From: Certhia americana
Taxonomy: Eukaryota; Chordata; Aves; Passeriformes; Certhiidae
Reading direction: 5' to 3'
Assembly (NCBI GenBank): GCA_018697195.1
Contig: CM031872.1
Coordinates: 7,595,197-7,659,196, forward strand
Length of the DNA stretch: 64,000 nt
In this document: positions 1 to 12,600 of the stretch, one piece after another
How positions within the stretch are numbered: position 1 is the first letter of the stretch
Layout: every line of letters begins with the position of its first letter
Program-made: the position numbers and the translations under genes
The notes under the pieces: model-generated
What the model was told of the DNA's origin: nothing
Seen by the model: only the letters and a program-made list of their open reading frames with translations
The model's database searches: none

Positions 1-1130
1 AACCCCGGGCACCCGCTGCGTCCCCGGCGAGGGCTGGAGGAGATGTTGCGTGATGGACCTGTGCTTGAAGCAGGTCATGTGTGATCCTCATCTCACCCCG
101 GAGTTATTTAAGGTGAAAAGTCACGGAGCTTGCCTCCGCTTCCAGCTGCGCTTTGCAGCCACCGCGGCTCCGCGGGGCACACATGCCCAGCTGGGCAGCC
201 GGCACGTGTTCGAATAAAAGCTATTTACAGTGGTGATAATTTCTAGGTCTCCGTTTGAAGGGAGCATTGCTCTGTTTGTGGTTCGGAGTGCAAAGGTAGG
301 AACTTATCAGCAGGATACGAACTGCTCCGTAACCACACCTTGGCTTTCGGCACCCAGCGGGGGGCAGCGCCCGTGCGGATGCCGGCTCTGGGACCGCCCG
401 AGCCTTGCCCAAAGGTCATTTTATTTCACGGTGCGTGCCGTGTCCCCCCAGGTTTCCAGGCGAGGATTTGGGAGGTGTGGTGAAGTGCTGCGCTGCAATC
501 GTTTCCCTGATTGCACACTCTTCCCAAGGCACCTGCGGGCGCTTGATAACAGGCGCTTACTGGAAATAACGCCGCTGCGGCACTTTCGTGTCCAAAAAAG
601 TGGCTGCCAATGAATCACTGAATCACAGAATGCTGGGTTTGGAAGGGACCCTCTTGAGATCATCCAGTCCAGCCCCCTCCAACAGGGTCACTCGGAGTAG
701 GTGACGACAGGAAACAATCCGGTGGGTTTTTGGGATGTCTCCAGAGGAGAAAGACTCACGACCCTCCCTTGGGCGCAAAGAAAGGCAAATGGAAAAATGT
801 TCTCCAGCTCTGCTGCCACGTGGCCACGGAAAATTCCACTTGTGGTCGATCAGGAGCTCTCCCTAAAACACTCCTTTGACGGTCTGTGGGTAACCACAGA
901 CACTGCTCGAGAAGTCCGGGGCTGGTTTCCTGCTCTTGGCCCAGCACCTGCTCCCCTTCCACGCTGCCGACATTCCGAGGGTGACCCGAAGGCGTTTTTT
1001 TGTCGATCCTGTCCTTGGCTGGCAACCAGAGCGTGACCAGTCCGGGATGGGAATACAGGGTTTCTTGTATTTTTTGGGATTCTATGTCGGTCATCCTGGC
1101 TCGTGTCCTGCCGGGATCTCCTGTTGTGAG
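1..1130. other. 5' flank of TPRN, no gene recognised
   Basis: This stretch lies upstream of the TPRN CpG island. It contains one short antisense CR1 fragment (619-690) and no reading frame resembling a known protein. The first 60 bases are GC-rich and could be the edge of another CpG island outside the window. I looked for a neighbour such as TMEM203, which flanks TPRN in mammals, and did not find it here. Confidence 0.5.
619..690 (-). repeat. CR1 LINE 3'-end fragment (antisense)
   Basis: The strand shown carries the reverse complement of the usual avian CR1 tail: an ATCACAGAATG start, a GGTTTGGAAGGGACC-like block and the ATCATCCAGTCCA block. It is a short, 5'-truncated relic. Confidence 0.75.
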
Positions 1131-1427
1131 GGGAGGGCGAATGCGGGCGGCGGGGCCCGGCCGTCCATCCCAAGGATGCGGCACTTACCCTCAGCTCACA
1201 CCACCGCGCCCGGACCCGCCGCTGTCCCCAGTCCCGGGGCCTTCCCCGGCACGGGGGGGGGGGAGGCGAGCGCTGACCGGCCCGCAGCCGGCGGGAGCGG
1301 GGCTGCCCGCTGCACCCCCGGTCACCGCCCCTTGCCACCTCGGGGACCTGCTGCCCGGCCCGGAGTCGGAGCCGCGGGCGCCCCGGCACGGCGGGGCCCG
1401 CCCCGCAGGGTCCCCAGCACCGCCGCC
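1130..1427 (+). promoter_or_regulatory. CpG island / TPRN promoter and 5' UTR
   Basis: The sequence changes abruptly to very high GC with frequent CpG from about 1130 and stays so through TPRN exon 1 to about 3640. It ends in a good Kozak context (GCCGCCATGA) at 1428. No TATA box is visible, as usual for CpG-island promoters. The transcription start cannot be placed from sequence alone. Confidence 0.55.
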
Positions 1428-3625
1428 ATGAGCATCGCGGACCCCCGCTCGGCGCCGGGCCGCGGGCAGCGCCCGCCTGTCAGCGGGAGATCCTGGAGCG
1501 CAAACGGGCTAAGCTGGCCGGGCATGGCGGAGAGCCCGAGCCCCCGGCCGTGGAGCGGCTGTGGTGGCGGAGAGCCTGGCCCGCGCCGCGAGAACCCTTT
1601 CATTGCGGCTGGAGAGCGAACGGCGCCGGGCTGCGGCAGGGACGGCCCGGGCCCGGCGGCGCGGCGCGGCCGCTGCAAGCAGCTAGCTGGAGCTGTTACA
1701 GCGCCGTGCCCGGCAATCGCGCACCATCCATCCGCGCCGACAACATCCGCATCATCGAGTCCCGCGCCGACCCCGCCGCCTGCTTCGCGCCGGGGACGCG
1801 CCGCCCGGCGCCCGCCCGCCGGGACCCGCCGGCGCCGACCCGCTGTCGGGAGCTTGCTGGCCCGGCGCTGCGCCGCGCTCGCCGAGATCCGCGCCGATCA
1901 GGTGTCTTCATCTACTACGAGACGGCCGAGCCTCCGGATCCGTCCGAGGCAGCCGAGCCGGGCACCGTCAGCCGCCTCCTGGAGAGTTCTGGCAGCGGCG
2001 CGCGGGGCCGCCGTCGCCGCGTTGGGGACGCGCTGACCGGGACCGGCGGGGCCGCGGCTCCGCCGCAGGTGGGACCGGGCTCTGCCCGGGCCGCGCCAGC
2101 CGCTCCGCCCGCGGGGCCTGGCTCCCCCCGCGCCCCCGCGCCCCTCCAGAAGGGACCCGGCTACCGCCGGGCTCCGGCGCCAAAGACGGGACCGGCATCT
2201 CCGCCGGAGCTCCCGGCCACCCCTCCGCCGCTCCCGGCCACCCCTCCGCCGCTCCCGGCTCCCCCGCGGGCTGCCACCCCCTTAGCGGTGCCGGTGGCCC
2301 CCCAGCCCACAGTCCTGCAGCCGGCTCCCCCCCGGGCTGTCACCCCTCCGCCCACGGCTTCTCCGCGGGTTGTCACTCCCCCGCCCATAGCTTCCCCTCG
2401 GGCTGTCACACCCCAGCCCTCGGCACCTCCCCGGGCTGTCACCCCGCAACCCCCGGCCCCCCCCCAGGCTGTCCCCCCCCCGCCCGCACCCCCCCCCCGG
2501 GTTGTCCCGCCCCAGCCCGTGCCCCCCCAGCCCACCCCGGCTCCCCCCCGGGCTGCAGCCCCTCAGGCGGTCCCAGCTGCCCCTAAGGCTGTGGCCCCTC
2601 AGGCCAACTGCTTTCTCCACAAGATCAGCTCCAACTCCTTCACGGTCACACCCCGGGGGCAGCCCCCCAGCACCCGTGTTCCCGAGCCCGGTGCTGTCCC
2701 CGCCGGCCGCCCCGCAACGCCCAAGGGGCCACCAGTGCCATCCACCAGCCCTTCCCATGCCAGAGCCAACGCCAGGAGGCCAAAGCCGGAGGAGGCCGAA
2801 GTGGCCGTGTCGCCCCTGCCCAGTGCCAGTCCGGCCCCCAGTGCCACCGGCGCCACTCGGCCGCTCTCCGCCTCAGCCCCCCGGGCCGGGGGCTCCTTCG
2901 AAATCCACCCGGCCCCCAAGCCCGACTTGGCGGCCATCCCAGCCCACGACCTGCAGGCTCAGGCTCTGGCCAAGCTGCGCCTGAATTCGCGCAATTCCTT
3001 CGTCTTCGTGCCCCGCCGGGAGGGCAGCCCGGCTCGGCCGCCGGCCCAGATTGCCCGGCCAGGGCCACCGCCACCGCCCTCGGAGGAGAAGGCACCCAAG
3101 GAGCCCCCGAGGGCTTCCGTCCCGGAGCAGGAAGAGCCCATCACTTCCCCACCGGCGGCTCTGGATCCCTTGGTACCTGTGACTTACATCGATGACATTG
3201 TGGAGCCGGACAGCGGGGAGCTTCTTCCTAGGGCTGGCCCGGCTGTGAGGACGGGGAGCTTGGCGGATCAGCCCGGAGGAGCTGGCCCTGACCTGGAGAT
3301 GGAGTTTTCCTCCGTGCCCGTCTACAGACCACACTCTGCCCCCCAGCAGAGGGGAGGCAGCACCTTCACTGTCGTGCCCAAAAGGAAGCCCGTGGCCCCG
3401 GGGCTGCAGGCTCTCACTGATGCCAGCGGAAGGCCACAGCGGGAGGAAGAAGAGGAGGAGGAGGAGAGCAAAGGAAGAGGCAAAGCCGTGGAGAATGCTG
3501 ATGGGCCCCAAGTGGGGTTATCCCATAAAAAGCGCTACCCCACAGTGAATGAGATTGAAGTGATCGGGGGGTACCTGTCCCTGGAGAGGTCCTGCATGAG
3601 CAAGACAGGCTCGCGCCGCAAGAAG
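1428..3625 (+). CDS. TPRN: TPRN coding exon 1 (large, proline-rich, frame-disrupted at 5' end)
   Basis: The exon ends in phase 0 at AAG|GTAACC. The 3' 1.7 kb is a single open frame with a long proline-rich stretch and then the conserved KKRYPT block. Within about 1475-1907 the family motifs are found in different frames: QREILERKRAKLA in one frame, VVAESL (1561-1578) in a second, GPRRENPFI (1578-1604) in a third, RLESERRR (1606-1629) back in the second, YSAVPG and IRADNI in the first, SLLAR...EIRADQV (1845-1904) in the third, and FIYYETAEP from 1907 in the first again. Either the consensus has small indel errors in this GC-rich stretch or the exon is damaged. The intact downstream exons favour errors. 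Confidence 0.8.
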
Positions 3626-6600
3626 GTAACCGGGCACCTCTGTGCTCTGCAGCCAGGCTGGAAGGGGCCCACTGCTGCTTTGGGTTTGGCTTCTATGAGG
3701 CACTGGTGGGAACACAGGCAGTGTGTTTGCCCCATGTGGGAGCCAGAGGCTGCCCTCAGAGCTGGCTGAAGAGGGTAAAATGGACTCAGAAGTGAAGCCT
3801 TGGGGCTGATGGAAAACAGGAGAGGGAAGGTGGAATTCCGCCACACTGATGTGAAGGACATTTCAGAATGGTGAGGAAGGAACATGGGATTAATATGTCT
3901 CATGGTAGCCAATACTAGGAAAGTTTGCAACTCTTTTGTAAGCCCAGTGTCTTGCTTGCTTTTACTGTCTCCTGAAACTTTAAAGGAAGCCTGAGGACCA
4001 CAGGGAGATGGGACTTGGCATATTAGATGGAATTTTCCCTCAGGAGGGGGCACTGGGTGCTGTCCCACAAAGCAGCTGAGAGTGGGATATGCCCTGTAAT
4101 AACTGCAGGGCCTCTCCTACCCCATCCCTTCTTGGAGATAGAATAATGGAAAGTAAAGTATTTCAGGAATTGAGGAAATCAGGGGGAGTTGCATGGTTTG
4201 AACAGCTGTGGGCTCACCCTCCTGCTCTGCTCGCAGTGTCTGAGGGGTTGGACATGTTGAGCTACCCGTGCTCACTTGGGCAGCATGGCATTGGCGTCTT
4301 CCGTGCATTAGTGATCTATTGATAGAGGCTCAAGAATTAGGTCTCGATTAGGCAGAAAAAGATCAGCAAGAACTTAACTCCTATTGATAGGATTACACCA
4401 CCTGCTCCTTCTGAATGTGCAGCTACAGCTCTGAAGATCCAAGAGATGCTGATTGCTCCAAATGCCTTTGGAGTGAGCAAATTCCAGATTTTCTCATGGC
4501 TTGGGGTGAAAGGTAGATCCTTGTGAGCCCTAAATTGAGAATTAATCTTTGTAGGGCTTGAGGAAATGCATCTGAATGTGATAGGAGGAGTGGGGGAGAG
4601 TTGTTGGGCTCTGAAAGCAGCATGCTGAGGTGGCAGATCCCGACTTCTAGGGCTGTGATGTGACATGGTTTTCCATAGTGGGAACTGTTGTTGGACATTT
4701 CCGTTACCCAAATCCAAGTAGATGACTGAGGGACTGAATGTACATGGCTGCCTGAGGCGCTGAATTATAATTTGAGGAAATCCTTTGAGCAGGATGCATC
4801 TCATTTGAAGGGAGGCAGGGAGTGCTGCTTCCCTGGCTTAACGCTGTCAAATTCCTCCCTAAGCACAAGCAGCCTGAGGTAATTTGGTGGTGACTAATGC
4901 AGGGAGCAGGTCTGGAGCACCTTGATAGCCAGAACAAGCAAATGAGCAGGGGTGTTGATTCTTGCTCCGTGCTCCTGGAGTTTTTCCTTGTTTTCCTACA
5001 GGGAAATGCTTGGTCCGACTGGAGTTGTTCTGCTGCTTAAACACCTGCTGGCTTGTACTCATTGCAGCTGTTTTGCCTCTGATCAGGTTCAGTTTGGGGT
5101 GTTAGTTGGATTTACACCAAATCAGGTGTGTGGTACAAATGGTGAAAATATTAATACAGAATGTTACAGTTATGAGTTCTCTTAGGACGGACCAGAGGAC
5201 ATAGAGGGAATCTTGTGGGATGGTCATATTTGGGTAAGCCACTCCTGATGGAGTGGATTTTTCTGAGCAGGGGATGTTGGTGGGACACAAAGAACAAAGC
5301 CTCAAGTAAAACCAATTAAATGGTGCACAGTGGAAGGTGTCCTTAACAGTACAAAAAGGAGGGAGGGAGATGAGCACAAGTCCAATGCAGCGACTGAATT
5401 GTTTTTTGGTTGATCTAACGCAGAGAAGTCGTGGCGTGTCCAGCCTTGGGGCTGTCTGAAACTTGCCTTTTGGGGAAAGGGGAAAAGCTTTGAGCATCTG
5501 GCAGGTCAGTCCTGCTTAAGGCAGGAGTTTGGGCTAGAGACCTCCAGAGGACCTCTTCCAGCCTAAAATATCATGTGATATTGGTTAACTACTGTTTTGT
5601 GTGTCAGTGGTGGATTTGTGTGACATTGGGCAGGTCATGGAGCTTCTCTGCCCCTGTTCTTACCAGCTTAACAGCATTAACTGCCCTGCTGTGCAACTGA
5701 GGTGCCAAATACTGCAAGGTGCACACACAGCTGTTCCCTAAGAACTGTGTGGGGTCGTCCTGCAGGAGAACTTGTGTAAACATTTGGTTTCTGAGAGGAG
5801 AGAGGTTAAAAGACAAAGCAGAAACTGCCTGTTACATTGGCAGAACTTGGGAAGCTGAAACAAATAGGGACTCTTAAAAATAAGATCAAGCTGAAGGAAA
5901 GTAGTCAAGACGTAAGTTTCTGTGTGAAATTAAATGTGGTGTGGGAGAAACACCCATTTTTCTTTCAGTTCCCTTCCTGCTCAGTCAAGCACAGAATATG
6001 ACTTTATAGCCAGGGTCTAGAAGATGCTGATGGTGGACAAATGGAAAGATTTCTGTTTACTCTTGACCTAGAGGATGTTTGTGGCTTTTACTCTGGGTAA
6101 TAAGGCTGAGTGTTGATGCCTGAAAAGGAAGGAGCTTGTATTAGGATGCATTCCTTGGTTTCTTCCCAAGAGATCCTTCTGTGTCTCCAAGGCAACCAGC
6201 CAAAAACAAGAGTTCTGTTTTGAAGCTGTCGGGGTTTTCAGAAACATGATTTTGGCCTGAATTGGGCAGAAACAGACTGTTCTTGTGAGCTGGGAGCTGC
6301 AGTTGTTTGCTAAAACCAATCCCCTTTCTCTTTTGGGGTTTCAAAACCTGATGTTGGTTTTAGTGAGCAGCTTCCTGTGTCTTTTGGGGTGAACAAGCTC
6401 TTCTTGTGCCAAGCATCTTCCTTTCCAAACCTTGCTTTTAAAAGGTCTTTAATTATACTCCATACTCAAGAAAGTAATGTTTAGTGAAACTTCAAGAACT
6501 TGGAAAAGTTTAACTGTTTGCTGATGCCCAGGAGGAATCTGGGAGATAAACAGCAAGTCAGCAGAGTCTGGAAATGCTGTGGCTCAATTGGGTGTGTGTG

Positions 6601-9600
6601 CAGTCAGGGGTAAGAATATATTAGGAAGGAGGGTGTCAGTCCTGCCAGTTGGAACCCACTGTTCTCTGAGATGCAAACGGTGTTTATTTTTCTAATGTAG
6701 AAATTCAGCCTCCCTTTTCCATCCCCATGTCTGGCCACTGATTGCCTGACTGTGGTAGAGGTGCCAGCAAAATGGAGCTGGCATGGTCTGTGTCCTCTGA
6801 CCCACATCCTCCCTGGCTTTTTGGGAGGGTTGCTGGGAGTGGGATTCAACACTGCTCTGCACAGAGGGGGCTCCAGCCCCTGCTCCTGGCTGCTGACAGT
6901 GGCTGTGGGACTTGTGACTTTGCTGTGGCCTGAGGGATGCTGCTGTTTCAAGGCCTTTCAGGATAAACAGCTTTATTGCTCCTTCCAGACCTTCAGATAT
7001 GTGAAGCAGCTGTTACTTTGGGGGTTGGAGCTGGAGCTTTATGAGGGGGAGGAAGATGATATATTGGAAATAAAAAATCTGTTCCCAGCTTTGTTGTGGA
7101 GCTGCCGTGGGGGGACAGGGGCTGTGGGGCTGGGTGTGATGGGACACATCAGGGTCTGCAGGTGGAGGGCAGAGCCCCCCTGCTCTCCCTGGGGGCTGGA
7201 TGAGCTGGAGCTCTTGTGCTTCCTCAGGGGTCCATGTGCCCTTCAGGGCTGTTCATCTGCTCTGGGGCTGTTTTGCGACCTCTCCAGGCAGTACCAACAG
7301 CAGTTCAGATAAAGCACTGTGGGTGGGACTCAGTGTCAGAAGTGTGTTTGCAGTTCCAAAGGGATGTGCCAGGAGCTGCTGGGCAGCTGCTGGAGGAGCT
7401 GGCTGAGCTCTCAGAGAGGACAGGATACATGTGCAGGGGTGGAAGGAGACCTACTGACCTTTATTCTAAACCGGGAGTGGGGCAGAGGATGCAACACACT
7501 GTTGGTGACCTCTGCTCAGGACTCCTCTTTGTTATTGCAGAGAAATACAGGCATTTCAGCAGTGGCAGGAGGAAGGGAAGGCTTTGCTGCAGGATGTGGA
7601 TCTTTAGGATCACAGAGGATAAAATCTTGTTCATCTGAGCTGACAAGAGTCAGTGGTGGTTTGATTACCTGCCAGAATAATGTCCAATAAAGTTGTTGGT
7701 GAGATATAAATTTGAGATTCTGCAGAACATGTGGTTGGCATGTTGAAGCAAGAGCTGGGGAGGGACAGAGTACTGCAGAGCCAGCCAGGCTCCCTACGAA
7801 CAGTCACTGGCTTTAGGCTTCAGGCTCTTCTCTTGTTGGAGGCTGGATTCTGCCCTCACCCTGCTCCTTCAGTGTGTCACTCCTGCAGTGCATCCTGAGT
7901 GTTTTCCTCTCCGGGATCTGGTACCTCCTGGAGATCCTGCAGGGAAGGTGAATGAATTCTGGCTAGGCCACCCGAAGTCCTGTGAATAACAGGACCTGAG
8001 AGCCAACAGACACCAGTTGTTGATGAGTTTAATGTTTTGTGCTTGTCACAGCTGGCAGTTTGCCGTGTGCTGGCAGGCGAGTCGCAGCCCAGTGTGAGCA
8101 GGGATTACGGGAACAAGGCTGGTGAGATCCAAACAGTTGGAGTCTAAAGTTAAATTATCTTCAGAGATGTCCAGCTGAACTTCAAAAAGTTCCAGCTTAC
8201 ACAAACTTTAGCATGGTCCATGTCCTAATTTTTTGAGCTGCATAATGCCTGAATGTGGCTTCCAAATTCCCACTTAAAAGTCTGTTGAAAATTATTTTAA
8301 ATACCACTCAGTTTTGATCATGGACAGCAGCTTTGTTGGTCTAGCCTTTTGGTCTGTAGTTTTCCGTGTTGAGTTCTGCTGGAGATGATCTCCTGTGAGA
8401 GCCAGGTGTAGGCTTGGGATGTTGGCAGGGATCAACATTTCCAGCTGTTGCCCAGACTTGTTTGGAGCAAGTCTGCACAGTGTGGAGTCTAAATACTGGT
8501 GGCTGCCTGAAGTTTTCTTTGCAACATACAACACAAGTAAATTAACCATAACACAAGTAAATTAATCTGGTGGTAGAAGAAGAAATCTCTCTGCAAAAAT
8601 TATTTTGATTATGTCATCTCTGTGTTTTCGAGGGGTCAGGGCAGAGATTTGTGTTCTTTAGCTCTTGGAGAACTGCATGTTCCTGTTCTATTTTCTGTCT
8701 CTGGCTGTGCTCTGCTGGGGCACATTCATCTGCCACCTTTAAGGAGGGGCCATGGTAGTATCTGACATGGAAGTATTGCATTTTTAGGAGATGAGGTCAG
8801 CAGTGATAAGTCATGCTCAGGAAATAAGTGTCTTGGATGATGAAGTGCGGTCCCTCCCCTGCGGAGATGATCTCCATTAGTTGTCAGATGGCAGCAGGCT
8901 CTTTCACCCAGACAGGGCCATTTTCCTGCCCTTTGCTAATTCCACTGTTTGTTTGGTTTTGTTTTTTTTTCTGTAATTGATGGCTGAAGACTGGAAATCA
9001 GAATTTGCTGCAGTTACAGCTTTTAAACCACTTCACAAGCTGCCCCTGAGGCTGTCAGTGGAGCAGTGGGTGTTTTTTTTTGTTTCCCCACTGCATGCCA
9101 GCACCTTGATGTGCTGAGACTTTGTTGTATGAAGCCCTGGCAGAGCAGATAAGTCAGATTTATCTCATCTCAAAGTGGGAAACTTTCTGTGACTGAGGCT
9201 CTGCATGGCCTCACCACTCCCATGCTTCTTGTTCTGCAGTGACAGTCTGAGCTGGTCCCAAATTCCCCTGGTTCTCTTGCCCCCATATCCTGCCTGCTGC
9301 TGTCAGCACTGCAGGGAATGGGACAGAAGGGCTAAAATAGAAACTCTTACGCAAATAAGAGCCGAGCCTGGCTTTGAAGCTGGTTAGGATGTGCCCAGGG
9401 CTCAGCCTGCCCCAGAGCTCGAGGAGATTTGAAGTACTTTGTGCTCTGAACTCTAATCACGAGGATTACAGTTAATGTTTTCTTAATCAGTTTCCCTAAT
9501 CTGTGGACCAGATTGGAGAGGGTTTATAATTTCCCTCCATCTCAAGGATTCAGTTTGTTTCAAATTTGGGGTTTTCCAGTACGTGGTCATGGTGTTCTGA

Positions 9601-12600
9601 GAAGAGCAAAAAGGACACTGAGGTGGCTGGGGCAGGAGTCCGGCTGGTCTGTGTTATGTGTGGGGAACAGTAGGGAAAATGAAAATATTTAGTTTCTGGG
9701 TTCTGTGGCAGTAAAGGAAATCTGGGTAAGAGCTGCTGCAGCAGCATCTCCTTCACCTCAGGGGTTGCGGTCACCCCCCTCCCATATGAAAACAGAATTT
9801 AAAATCTATTTACAACCCAGACTCTTTCAGTGACTGCAGCAGTCTGTGGGGCTGGGAGGATATCCCTGTTTGCCAGTTGGTGTAGGAAGAGTCACATGAA
9901 GTGTCTGTATCACACAGAGCGACTTCACAAACATCCTGGGAAAATCTGGAGGGCTGGAGGAACTCGCTGCTGATGTTTTCCGAGAAGTGCCCTTCGGATG
10001 ATCTTGGGAACTTGGCAGGATGGAGCTGCTGCTTTGTTGGCATTGCAAGAATGTAGGAAATATCTGAGACAAAACACTTGTGTGTGTAGGGAAATTGTGT
10101 CGCTTGCAGCTGGTGAAAATGCAGCCCTGAGGGCACATCCCTGAGGCTCCTGGTGAACCTGCTGCACTTGTTTCTCATCAAGGAAGTTCTTTCCTTTTAC
10201 ATGTTAAAGGAGAGGGAAAGGGCAAGAGAGACATGAACTCTGTTGTGCAGGTGATACTGTTCACATCATGGGAGCCTTTTGGTCCTGAATGAGCTCCTTG
10301 ACAGGGTGGGAAGTAATTCTGCTCCCAGCGTCTCTCTTTCCCATGGAATGATGCTCCATGGGTCCCTTTCCAGCACCAAACCCAGGTATTTTTGTGAGCT
10401 ACTCTGGGCAGCCTGGGTTGCACAGAAATGTTTGTGGGTGGCAGTTCCCAGCACTGCATCTCCTTGTAGCTACAAATGGGCTGCTCAGAGCTGCCCGTGA
10501 AATCCTCTGGTGTTGGGGAATTCTGTGTGGTTTTTTATGAGGACACCAAGTCTTGACACTAATTGTACCTTGCTTATCCTGCTCCCTTTGTGTATTCAGA
10601 TGAGATTTGTTTCATACTAGTAGGGACATTTGTCCAATTCTTAGGGGCCAAGTAAGTAATTTTTGAATTGCTTGTTAAGCTGTGGAAGGCTCTGGCTCCT
10701 CTGCCTGCAGATGTGAGGAGGAATAAAGGGCTCCCAGAGTGAATGGTTGCTCTGTGCCCTGGCACACTGGGACTCCAGCTGTGCTTGTGTGGGCACTGGA
10801 ATCTCCCCCTTGTCCTGCACAGTGAAGGGAAGAGTTAACCAAGCCACCTACCCCACATGCTCTAGGGGCTGTCCCTACCCCTTCACCTCACATCAGGAAT
10901 TTGAAACTTGCCTGTGTCTTGCACAAGGAGTTTAATATTTCGAATCTCCATGCATTGCTCCTATCTGCCATGTGCTTCAGCATATTGATTACACAGAGCT
11001 GGCTTTGTGGGTTGCCTTGTAAATGGAGACTTTCTTGTTTTGCCTTGTGGCTTGGGAGCTGGGATGTGATCCTGGAGGAAATATCTTCTTTGCCAGCCAC
11101 ACAGGGCTTCCCTGACGTGCTCTTGCTGTAAATCTTTAGTGGTCTTAGCTCTACTCAGTAACTCACTGAGGTGCAGTTAATGGCTGAGCAAAAGTCAATG
11201 TTACTCTCAGGGAACACTTCTTGGAAAAACATGATCAGGTGATTCTGTGGTGTCATTGCCAACTCCAGTTCCCCAAAACTCTTCTTTTTGTACAGAATGA
11301 CCAAAAAGTACATTTCTGAACTGCCATCTGCAGTTTTGTGGGCATACTTAGAATGCTTCAGCCATAGCAGTACAGGGTTAATCCAATACAGGAACCAAGT
11401 CTCAAGTCCCCTCTGTTCCTAGGAATACTTGTCAGGGAAAAACCCTTTCTTTCTGTGTCAAGGAAAGGCTTTAGAGGCACAAAAGCTCCTTATCTTCTGA
11501 ATGATAGCAAATGCTTTGGTGATGTGCTGGTGCTTCTGCAGTCCCCTGGGTACTGTTCCAGACAGCCCACATAGTTTGTGCCTGGAGTTATTCAACAATT
11601 TGAGCTGACACATGACTGTGTTTTCAGGACAAGCACAGACACATAGAAAAGCTCATTGCTAGCTCAAAAAAAATGGCTCGTTTTCCCAAAAATCCTTTAT
11701 CTGAAAGTTTCTTTTCATGGGAACTGTCTAGATCATTGCTGCAGGCTGCTGTGAAAAAACTGAAAGTCTCTGCAGAGGTTTGGAGTTTATGAACTGCTTT
11801 TCTGTCTCCTTTTACTAAATCTGCTACTCTGTGGGACTGGTCAGGTGGGAAGAGCAGGATAAACCCTTCGGAGATCTTTGTCCAGCATAAAATCCCTGCT
11901 TCTATCCTGTTTCAAGTCTCACACGCAGTTATTTGTCTATGCAGAGACCTTCTCTCTCACTCTGTGGCACCTGGGAGGTTGTTCTGTGTTTGAACCTCCT
12001 CTTTATACAGGTCCTGAGCCTCCACCCACCCAAATGGGTTTGGAGCTTGAGCAGCTTTCCTGCCCATCTCAGGGGCTGTTTGCAGCCCTCCCTGGGATGT
12101 TTTGTGTGCACAGGCTTGCTGACACTCCCAGCTGGCTGTAGTTTCATGTAGCAGGTGTGATGTCTTGTGCTTTCTTCTCCTTGCTCAATCTATAGACAAT
12201 AGACAACCAGTGCAACAGCAAATGTCCCTTGATGTGAGGTGGCACAGGAGCACAGGGTTCTTCAGGGCACTCGTTTTGTGTGTGTTAGATCTCTCAGAGA
12301 TGTCGAGCCCTGCTTTGTGTTCGTGCTGGATTGTCCATCCTTCCTGCACATACCAGCCAAACCCTGTGGGGGGAAGAGGAGGGGCAGACACTGATCTCTT
12401 GTCTGTGGTGACCCGGGACAGGACACAGGGAATGGCTGGAGCTGGGCCAGGCTGCAGCTCAGGGCAAGGTTCTTCCCCCAGAGGGTGCTGGGCACTGCCC
12501 AGGGAATGGGCACGGCCCCGAGGCTGCCAGAGCTCCAGGAGCCTTTGGACATCCCAGGGATGCACAGGCTGGGAGTGTTGGGGGGGCTGTGCAGGGACAG

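Noticed and set aside
936..2036. 366-residue plus-strand frame overlapping TPRN exon 1
   Set aside because: Not an independent gene. It contains several true TPRN motifs (RENPFI, EIRADQV) because the assembled exon hops between frames.
6752..7312. 186-residue frame within TPRN intron 1
   Set aside because: No recognisable domain, and overlapping frames of similar length in the same DNA. Treated as chance.
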